Assembly (NCBI GenBank): GCA_023954795.1
Contig: JAGSHA010000037.1
Span: forward strand, 1-14,835
DNA: 14,835 nucleotides
Source of the DNA: Oceanospirillaceae bacterium
Lineage (GTDB): Bacteria; Pseudomonadota; Gammaproteobacteria; Pseudomonadales; Balneatricaceae
Reading direction: 5' to 3'
Part shown: positions 6,742-12,452 of the stretch, piece after piece
Layout of the letters: the number at the start of each line of letters is the position of its first letter
Position numbering within the stretch: position 1 is the stretch's first letter
The notes under the pieces: generated by a model
The model's input: only the letters and a program-made list of their open reading frames with translations
The model's database searches: none
Told to the model about the DNA's origin: nothing
Made by a program: the position numbers and the translations under genes

Positions 6742-7538
6742 TGGCGTTGCAATGGATCGACAAAATGCTCACGCTGCCAGACGGACAGCAGATTCATGCG
6801 ATGCATGGCACCCACTTAGCCGGTGAAGGTAAACCCACGCTGGTGTTTCTACATGAAGCGTTGGGCCATATCCGCATGTGGAAGCAGTTTCCCGAAAAAC
6901 TCGCTGAAATGACCGGGTGTAACGCATTGGTGTACGAGCGCCTTGGTTATGGCGAATCCTCACCGATTACCTTGCCGCGCGCCGATGATTATCTGGTACC
7001 TGAAGGCGAGCAGCGGGTGGGTGAAGTGCTCGATGCTGCTGGCATCGAAGAGGTCATTCTGGTGGGTCACAGTGACGGCGGTACGATTACGTTGATTGCT
7101 GCAGCGGTGTTGGGTGACCGCGTTAAGGCAATTGTCACCGAAGCGGCCCATCTGTATGCCGACCATCTGACCCTGGCGGGTATTCGCGAGGCAGCAGAGC
7201 GTTATCAAACGTCAGACTTGCCTGAGCGGTTGGCGCGCTATCATGGGGATCGTACGGATCTGTTGTTCCGTGCCTGGTCTGAAACCTGGTTACGTGAAAG
7301 TTGTCATCAGAACATGAACTTCAGTCGTTGGTTACCCGATATTCAGTGCCCGGCCCTGATTATTCAGGGAAAAGATGACCAATACGGCGTGCCGGAGCAG
7401 GTGACCGATATTTGTGCGGGGATCGGAGAGAACGCCACAGCCCTCTATCTTGAAGGCTGCGGTCATGTGCCTCACTTAGAGGCAGAATCGTCTGCTTTGG
7501 CGACTATGGCGCCATTTATCCGGCAACAATTGAGTTAG
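6741..7538 (+). CDS. Alpha/beta-fold hydrolase
   Basis: A 265-aa cytosolic hydrolase with the complete serine triad: nucleophile S111 in the elbow GHSDGG, acid D212 or D213 in QGKDDQYG, and H242 in EGCGHVPHLE. The oxyanion region is LHEALG near residue 37, followed by a cap-like insertion at about 140-195. The elbow and GKDDQYG loop recall carboxylesterases and C-C bond or lactone hydrolases of degradation operons. No lipase lid, signal peptide or membrane segment is present. It is last in the operon, starts inside the stop of the preceding gene, and ends 28 bases before the convergent response-regulator gene with no strong hairpin between. Possible roles are opening an ester or lactone before CoA activation, or thioester hydrolysis; the sequence does not decide. 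Confidence 0.9.
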   Translation: MALQWIDKMLTLPDGQQIHAMHGTHLAGEGKPTLVFLHEALGHIRMWKQFPEKLAEMTGCNALVYERLGYGESSPITLPRADDYLVPEGEQRVGEVLDAAGIEEVILVGHSDGGTITLIAAAVLGDRVKAIVTEAAHLYADHLTLAGIREAAERYQTSDLPERLARYHGDRTDLLFRAWSETWLRESCHQNMNFSRWLPDIQCPALIIQGKDDQYGVPEQVTDICAGIGENATALYLEGCGHVPHLEAESSALATMAPFIRQQLS

Positions 7539-7566
7539 TTGCCTGGGGCGTCACAGATAACAGGTA

Positions 7567-8184
7567 TCAGGCTGTTTCGGTCAGACGGGCAGCCTGCTGT
7601 ACCAATACAGGTAAGCTGCTAGCCCGCATCTTGCTCATGACGCGGGCGCGATGTACTTCCACGGTTTTCGGGCTGATGCCCAGTTCTTCGGCGATTTCAC
7701 GGTTGGCTTTGCCGGTTACCACCAGATTCATCACTTCTTTCTCGCGACGGCTCAGGCTTTCATGGCAGATCTGAATCTCGTTCAGCTCACCTTGTTCATG
7801 ACGCATCTCATCCGCGCGTTTCAGTGCTTTATCCACCAGACGCAGCAGTACTTCGTCGTCGAATGGCTTTTCCAGAAAATCCAATGCACCATGTTTCATC
7901 GCGCTGACGGCCATAGGAATGTCGCCGTGGCCGGAGAGTACGATAATTGGCATCTGAATATCGCGATCCTGCATGATCTGTTGCAGCGCCAGACCGTTGA
8001 TTTCAGGCATACGTACGTCCAGCAGCATGCAGCCGATTTCGCCGTTGAAATTATCCAGAAAGGCTTGGGCAGACGGGAAGGTAATCACTTCATGGCTGGC
8101 AGACTCCAGTAGCCACTGCATCGAGTCACGAAAATCTTCATCATCGTCAACGATATAGATGGTGCCTGTCACGTTTGCTTGCAT
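7567..8184 (-). CDS. FixJ-type LuxR-family response regulator
   Basis: A 205-aa two-domain regulator. The receiver domain (about 8-125) has the acidic pair D13/D14, phosphoacceptor D56 in LLDVRMPE, the switch residue S84 in VLSGHGD and K106 in EKPFDD. The linker is followed by a LuxR-type helix-turn-helix at about 144-200: LSRREKEVMNLV, then NREIAEELGISPKTVEVHRARVM. The SGHGDIPMAV and EKPF segments are typical of the FixJ/TodT group, which acts as a phosphorylation-dependent transcription activator. Its ATG overlaps the TAA of the kinase gene (TAATG), so the pair is cotranscribed and translationally coupled. Likely targets are the flanking acyl-CoA genes, judged from position only. Confidence 0.95.
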   Translation of the reverse strand: MQANVTGTIYIVDDDEDFRDSMQWLLESASHEVITFPSAQAFLDNFNGEIGCMLLDVRMPEINGLALQQIMQDRDIQMPIIVLSGHGDIPMAVSAMKHGALDFLEKPFDDEVLLRLVDKALKRADEMRHEQGELNEIQICHESLSRREKEVMNLVVTGKANREIAEELGISPKTVEVHRARVMSKMRASSLPVLVQQAARLTETA

Positions 8185-9707
8185 TATTTATCCCTTAGCG
8201 GAAGTTTCAGATGGAAATGGGTCCCGGTCTTGCCGTCGCTCTCTGCCCAAAGCTGTCCGCCATGGGTTTCGATAATGGTGCGGGAGATGGAAAGTCCCAT
8301 ACCTAATCCGGTGGATTTCGACGTGTAGAACGGTTCAAACAGGTTAGCCAGACCTTCACTTGAAATCCCTTTGGCTTCGTCTTCTACCGAGATGTGAATA
8401 TAGCCCCCGGCGTTACGGGTGCTGATAATAACGGGTCTGTAGCTCTTTTCACAGTCACTGTAAGCTTCAATCGCATTTCGCATCAGGTTTAGCAAAACCT
8501 GCTCGATCTGTACTTTATCCGCCAGTAACTGCGGGTCTTGTTCATCAAGGTGGAAGTCGAACGTAATGTTGTGATCGATCGCTTCCTGATGCAGAAAACG
8601 GCTGACCTCTTTGCAGGCGTCGTTGATCGAAAATTCCAGTCGCTGATATTCGGTTTTACGCACAAATGCACGCATCCGTTTGATGATCTCAGCGGCACGC
8701 TTCGCTTGCTTGGTGATCAGCTCCATCGAGCGGGTTACCGTGGTGATCGCTTCCGCATCATTGTTATTGTCTTCCAGGCGACGCTGGGTGCCGCGGCAAT
8801 AGTTGAGGATCGCCGCCAGTGGCTGATTGATCTCATGTGCCAGGCCGGTTGCCATCTCACCCACGGATAGCAGGCGTGACATGTGTGCCAGTTCAAGCTG
8901 GTGGCGCTTGGCTTCCTCTTCCGCTTTGCGGCGTAGGGTAATGTCCCGGCCAATGATGGAGTAATACTCGACTTTATTGTTTTCGCGGCGATTGCGGTGG
9001 GCGATGATTTCGCGGATTTCAGCTACACGATTCAGCTGTTCTGGCAGCTTCATCGGAATACTGCCATACCAGACACCATGAATCGCGGCGTGTTCCAGCG
9101 CATCGTTGACCAGTGATTCCACGACCTCTTCGGTAAACAGTTTGTCGAGATAATAGATGACAGGCGTGTCTTTTTCGGTGCCCAGCGTGTGATAAGCCGA
9201 TTCATTCAGGTAGGTCAGTCTGCGGGTTTCGTGGTTGCAGAACATGATCATATCGGATGAAGACTCAACGACGCGGGCCAGTCGGCGCATGGCGCGCTGG
9301 GCTTCTTCGCGCTCGGTGACATCACGCGATACGCAGATGATCTCTACCGGTTGGCCGCTGTCGTCACGGATGGTGCGGCTGGTGGTTTCCAGCCAGATGT
9401 AATATCCGGCTTTGTGACGATAGCGATAGACATTGGTGTACATGCCTTCTCGATAGCGCACGGATTCCGCCCGTTTCAGCAGGTTATCGGCGTCTTGTGG
9501 GTGGAACATGTCATACCCCGCCATACCGATGATCTCATCGGGCGTGTAGCCCAATACACTCTCAACGGCCGGGCTGACATCGATATACGTCCAATCTGGC
9601 GCAGGCGTGTGTCGCGAGATCATATCAGTGGATTGTTCCGCCAGCAGGCGGTAACGGTCGGCATCCTCCCGACACTGTTCTAAGTCCATTGAGGCTTTCT
9701 TATTCAT
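8184..9707 (-). CDS. Soluble PAS-PAS sensor histidine kinase (FixL/TodS-like)
   Basis: A 507-aa kinase with no transmembrane segment, so it senses a cytosolic signal. A first PAS domain lies at about 18-135 (DMISRHTP, ESVLGYTPDEIIG, and a PAC end ICVSRDVTERE). A second PAS lies at about 140-260. Then comes the H-box GLAHEINQPLAAILNYCRG with phosphoacceptor H291, and the ATPase domain with N-box LLNLMRNAIEA, F-box LFEPFYTSK and G2 box GLGMGLSIS. The G1 box reads VEDEAKGIS: the first glycine of the usual DxGxG is alanine (A445), confirmed as codon gcc on the minus strand. No heme-ligand histidine can be assigned, so oxygen sensing is not supported. The ligand may be an acyl-CoA, redox or energy signal; this is a guess from context. 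The start lacks a clear ribosome site. Confidence 0.94.
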   Translation of the reverse strand: MNKKASMDLEQCREDADRYRLLAEQSTDMISRHTPAPDWTYIDVSPAVESVLGYTPDEIIGMAGYDMFHPQDADNLLKRAESVRYREGMYTNVYRYRHKAGYYIWLETTSRTIRDDSGQPVEIICVSRDVTEREEAQRAMRRLARVVESSSDMIMFCNHETRRLTYLNESAYHTLGTEKDTPVIYYLDKLFTEEVVESLVNDALEHAAIHGVWYGSIPMKLPEQLNRVAEIREIIAHRNRRENNKVEYYSIIGRDITLRRKAEEEAKRHQLELAHMSRLLSVGEMATGLAHEINQPLAAILNYCRGTQRRLEDNNNDAEAITTVTRSMELITKQAKRAAEIIKRMRAFVRKTEYQRLEFSINDACKEVSRFLHQEAIDHNITFDFHLDEQDPQLLADKVQIEQVLLNLMRNAIEAYSDCEKSYRPVIISTRNAGGYIHISVEDEAKGISSEGLANLFEPFYTSKSTGLGMGLSISRTIIETHGGQLWAESDGKTGTHFHLKLPLRDK

Positions 9708-9742
9708 ATATAGGGCCTGCTAATACTATTCGAATCGGGCCT

Positions 9743-9841
9743 GTTGTCCCTGCTTAAGCGTCAATCAAGGCGTGAGGCGCATGGTTTGGTCATTCCAAAC
9801 GAGCAACGAGCAACGCGGGGTGGCGCTTAAGCAGGGACAAC
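9743..9841. repeat. Stem-loop repeat 1 (18-bp perfect arms plus inner hairpin)
   Basis: Arms at 9743-9760 (GTTGTCCCTGCTTAAGCG) and 9824-9841 are perfect reverse complements over 18 bp. Inside lies a second hairpin, GTTTGG-tcatt-CCAAAC (9784-9800), then a tandem GAGCAAC GAGCAAC (9801-9814). There is no reading frame with coding features and no terminator T run. The form suggests a dispersed non-coding repeat or a tiny non-autonomous mobile element; copy number cannot be judged from one window. Confidence 0.75.
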
Positions 9842-9848
9842 CCAAAGG

Positions 9849-9945
9849 GCTGTTTCCATTTTGTGTTCAGCTGCGTTATCGGTCCCTTATGTATGCTCAA
9901 TACACTGCGCTCCCTCTGCCTTGCTGAGCAAAAAATGGAAGCAGC
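9849..9945. repeat. Stem-loop repeat 2 (23-bp imperfect arms plus inner hairpin)
   Basis: Arms at 9849-9871 and 9923-9945 pair at 20 of 23 positions, for example CCATTTTGTG against the complement of CAAAAAATGG. The centre holds a second hairpin, TGTAT-gctca-ATACA (9890-9904). The design matches that of repeat 1 seven bases away: a long outer stem and a short inner palindrome with a five-base loop. The sequences are different. It may be a member of a second dispersed repeat family. Confidence 0.7.
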
Positions 9946-10192
9946 AGGCATGGTTCGCTTAGTGTTATCAGGCCCTGGCCTAGGGGAAATCCCGGTTAGC
10001 TTATCTACAGCACAATGATATGACTTTAGAATAACTTGAGTAATAAGGGAAATTGCGTAGTATTACTGCTTATGTAAGGGTAAACCTTTATTTGGTTGGC
10101 GGATTGATTGGCTAACCCGCACTATCAGCTAAGAAGCAATCAACAGTTGGCATGACTGACTGTGAGACATAACTACAACAGGAATGAGAACG

Positions 10193-11821
10193 ATGAGCAC
10201 AAAGCATAATCCCTATGAGCTTGGGCTTGAGCAAAATGTAGCAAACTACGCTGCACTGACTCCGCTTAGTTTTATTGAGCGTGCCGCTTTCGTTTACCCG
10301 GAGCACACCGCAACGGTTCACGGACAGGTACGTCGTAACTGGGCAGAGACTTATACACGCTGCCGCCAGATGGCGAGTGCCCTGCAGAAACACGGGATCG
10401 AAAAAGGCGATACGGTTTCTGTTATCGCACCGAACCTGCCAGAAGTGTTCGAATCACACTTTGCAGTGCCGATGTCCGGCGCCGTGTTGAATGCGGTAAA
10501 CATCCGTCTGGATTCAGAAGCGATCGCGTTCATCCTGCAGCACGCTGAAGCCAAAGTGGTCATCGTTGAGCGTGAATTCTCTGAAGTTGTGTCAAAAGCA
10601 CTGAAAATGATTGCGCACAATCCGCTGGTGATCGACATCGATGATCCGACCTATGAAGGTGGTGAGCTGATTGGTAGCACGGATTACGAAGCGTTTATTG
10701 CAGAAGGTGATCCTGAGTTCGCCTGGCAGCCACCGGCTGATGAGTGGGAAGCGATCAGCCTGAACTACACCTCCGGCACGACCGGTAACCCGAAAGGGGT
10801 TGTATATCACCACCGCGGTGCTTACCTGAACGCGATGAGCAACATTGTATCTTGGGATATGGGGCGTCATCCGAACTACCTGTGGACGCTGCCGATGTTC
10901 CATTGCAACGGCTGGTGTTTCCCTTGGGCGATCGCTGCTGCGGCAGGTACCTCTGTTTCCCTGCGTCATGTCCGTGATCAGGATATCTATGACCTGATCC
11001 GTGAAGAGAAAGTGGATCACTTCTGTGGCGCGCCGATTGTTCTGAACATGCTGAACAACGCGCCAGCAGAGATGAAAGAAGGGATCAATCACAAGATCAA
11101 AGTGATGACCGCAGGTGCTGCACCTCCGGCAGCTGTGATTCAGGGCATGGAAGAGATGGGTGTGGAAGTGACCCATGTTTACGGTCTGACTGAAACCTAC
11201 GGCCCTTCCGTGGTATGTGCGTGGAAAGACGAGTGGGATGACAGCAGCATCGAAGATAAAGCCCGCCTGAAATCCCGTCAGGGTGTGAAAGCCCCAATGC
11301 TGGAAGGCCTGATGGTTGCGCATCCGGAAACGATGGAACCGGTGCCGCAGGATGGCGAAACCATGGGTGAAATCTTCATGCGCGGTAACCTGGTGATGAA
11401 GGGTTATCTAAAGAACCCGTCAACCACGGATGAGTCGTTTGAAGGTGGTTGGTTCCACTCCGGTGACCTGGCGGTTTGGCATGAAGACGGTTACATCGAA
11501 ATTAAAGACCGTTCCAAAGACATCATCATCTCCGGTGGCGAAAACATCTCCAGTATCGAGGTGGAAGATGTGCTTTACCGTCATCCGGATGTGATGGAGG
11601 CGGCTGTCGTGGCGAAGTCTGATGAGAAGTGGGGCGAAGTGCCTTGTGCCTTTATCAAGCTGAAAGCGAATGCCAAAGTCGATGAGCAGGAAATTATCAC
11701 CTTCTGCCGCAACAACATGGCACGCTTCAAAGCGCCGAAGGTTGTGATCTTTGGTGATCTGCCGAAAACGTCGACCGGCAAGATCCAGAAGTTTGTTCTG
11801 CGAGAGCAGGCAGAAGCGTAA
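10193..11821 (+). CDS. AMP-forming acyl-CoA ligase, DmdB-like
   Basis: A 542-aa ANL-superfamily acyl-CoA synthetase. The phosphate loop is NYTSGTTGNPKGV (191-203), followed by LPMFHCNGWCFPW (233-245), which is typical of the DmdB/medium-chain fatty-acid ligase group. Then come VYGLTETYG, a GDLAVWHEDGY adenine/ribose region, the hinge DRSKDIIISGGENISS and the catalytic lysine K530 in PKTSTGKIQK. DmdB converts 3-methylmercaptopropionate to its CoA ester, but close relatives act on ordinary short and medium fatty acids, so the substrate is open. An ATG three codons upstream (10184) touches its own purine stretch (caggaATG), while the 10193 ATG has AGGA at 10180-10183 with 9-base spacing, so 10193 is preferred. 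It is transcribed away from the two-component genes and converges on the MaoC gene. Confidence 0.92.
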   Translation: MSTKHNPYELGLEQNVANYAALTPLSFIERAAFVYPEHTATVHGQVRRNWAETYTRCRQMASALQKHGIEKGDTVSVIAPNLPEVFESHFAVPMSGAVLNAVNIRLDSEAIAFILQHAEAKVVIVEREFSEVVSKALKMIAHNPLVIDIDDPTYEGGELIGSTDYEAFIAEGDPEFAWQPPADEWEAISLNYTSGTTGNPKGVVYHHRGAYLNAMSNIVSWDMGRHPNYLWTLPMFHCNGWCFPWAIAAAAGTSVSLRHVRDQDIYDLIREEKVDHFCGAPIVLNMLNNAPAEMKEGINHKIKVMTAGAAPPAAVIQGMEEMGVEVTHVYGLTETYGPSVVCAWKDEWDDSSIEDKARLKSRQGVKAPMLEGLMVAHPETMEPVPQDGETMGEIFMRGNLVMKGYLKNPSTTDESFEGGWFHSGDLAVWHEDGYIEIKDRSKDIIISGGENISSIEVEDVLYRHPDVMEAAVVAKSDEKWGEVPCAFIKLKANAKVDEQEIITFCRNNMARFKAPKVVIFGDLPKTSTGKIQKFVLREQAEA

Positions 11822-11830
11822 CGGAAAGAA

Positions 11831-11860
11831 CGCCACCCTGCCTTGAATAGCAGGGTGGCG
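11831..11860. terminator. Shared hairpin between convergent ligase and MaoC genes
   Basis: CGCCACCCTGC (11831-11841) and its perfect complement (11850-11860) form an 11-bp GC-rich stem with an 8-base loop. It sits between the stop codons of two converging genes, 9 bases past the ligase stop and 8 before the MaoC stop. The plus-strand side has no U tract. The minus-strand side continues into TTCTTTCC, a poor one. It probably serves as a bidirectional terminator or 3' end stabiliser. Confidence 0.65.
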
Positions 11861-11868
11861 TATAGCAA

Positions 11869-12300
11869 TCAGGCGTCGCGTTTATCAACCATGAAGGTTG
11901 CGCTGCCGGTAGCGACAACAGTATCACCAACGTGTACATCCGTCTGAGCCTTAACGCGGCCACGACGTTGATCGATCTCGGTTACGGTCAGAGTCGCAGT
12001 TGCGGTATCGCCGATATAGACCGGACGACGGAATTTAATCTGCTGATCTACATAGATGGCACCGGGTCCAGGAAGACGGGTACCAGCAACCGTTGAGATC
12101 AGTGCCGCACTGAACATGCCATGCACGATACGTTTCTTAAACGGTGTGGTCTGTGCGTATTCCTCATTGATGTGCACTGGGTTGTTGTCCCCGGATACGC
12201 CCGCGAACATGTATACGTCGCTTTCGGAGATGGTTTTGGCGTAGCTGGCGCTCATGCCAACTTCAAGATCTTCCAGATAGTAACCGTGTAGGTCTTGCAT
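11869..12300 (-). CDS. MaoC-type hotdog hydratase, (R)-specific enoyl-CoA hydratase-like
   Basis: A 143-aa single-domain hotdog protein of the MaoC/PhaJ type, which hydrates trans-2-enoyl-CoA to (R)-3-hydroxyacyl-CoA. The hydratase-2 signature is clear: MFAGVSGDNNPVHINEEYA (31-49) with catalytic D38 and H43 at the spacing seen in PhaJ, followed by IVHGMFSAALIS and later QQIKFRRPVYIGDT. The chosen ATG at 12300 has GAGGA 8 bases upstream on the minus strand; the longer frame from 12333 adds an unconserved MRCSNQLRTSP extension with no ribosome site. It is divergent from a long acyl-CoA dehydrogenase gene and convergent with the DmdB-like ligase. It could hydrate the enoyl-CoA made by the neighbour, or feed (R)-hydroxyacyl-CoA to polyhydroxyalkanoate synthesis; no synthase is in view. 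Confidence 0.9.
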   Translation of the reverse strand: MQDLHGYYLEDLEVGMSASYAKTISESDVYMFAGVSGDNNPVHINEEYAQTTPFKKRIVHGMFSAALISTVAGTRLPGPGAIYVDQQIKFRRPVYIGDTATATLTVTEIDQRRGRVKAQTDVHVGDTVVATGSATFMVDKRDA

Positions 12301-12370
12301 GGGTGACGTCCTCAACTGGTTGCTGCATCGCAAAAAAGTGTTCCGGTATCTTATCGGAATCCCAATATTG

Positions 12371-12378
12371 ATTATAAT
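12371..12378. promoter_or_regulatory. AT-rich symmetric -10 candidate between MaoC and dehydrogenase genes
   Basis: ATTATAAT is its own reverse complement, so it presents TATAAT to the plus strand (12373-12378) and also to the minus strand (12376-12371). It lies near the middle of the 152-base divergent gap. Neither direction has a good -35 box at 16-18 bases. It may be a compact shared promoter core that needs an activator. Confidence 0.3.
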
Positions 12379-12452
12379 AAGTGAAAACCCCTATTTCTCT
12401 CTTTGTAGCGTAAATACGGGCAGATACTGACCACTTACAAGGCAGGTGTTTG

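Larger units (their letters stand above)
9708..10192. other. Divergent intergenic region with two structured repeats
   Basis: About 485 bases between the leftward kinase gene and the rightward DmdB-like gene, with no supported gene. Its left half is occupied by two stem-loop repeats (9743-9841 and 9849-9945). The 7-base word GGGCCTG occurs at 9713-9719 and 9737-9743, and its reverse complement CAGGCCC at 9969-9975, bracketing the repeats. The right part (about 9990-10192) is AT-richer and should hold the ligase promoter. The best candidate, TTGAGT at 10036-10041 with TAGTAT at 10058-10063, is weak, and no sigma-54 pattern was found. Confidence 0.6.

Noticed and set aside
7539..7566. A terminator between the hydrolase and response-regulator genes
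   Set aside because: The 28-base gap shows only a weak GCCTG/CAGGC pairing that extends into the regulator gene and lacks a T run.
8184..9707. Oxygen-sensing FixL with heme PAS
   Set aside because: Domain order and the FixJ-type partner fit, but I cannot identify the FixL heme-ligand histidine context in either PAS domain.
9743..9945. CRISPR array or insertion sequence
   Set aside because: There are no regularly spaced direct repeats, no transposase gene and no target-site duplication; only two different inverted repeats.
10592..11323. A 243-codon minus-strand frame inside the DmdB-like gene
   Set aside because: It lies wholly antisense to a well-supported ligase, has His- and Arg-rich shadow composition and no domain motif.
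12301..12333. An 11-residue N-terminal extension of the MaoC protein
   Set aside because: The downstream ATG at 12300 has a good GAGGA site and begins the conserved domain; the extension has neither.
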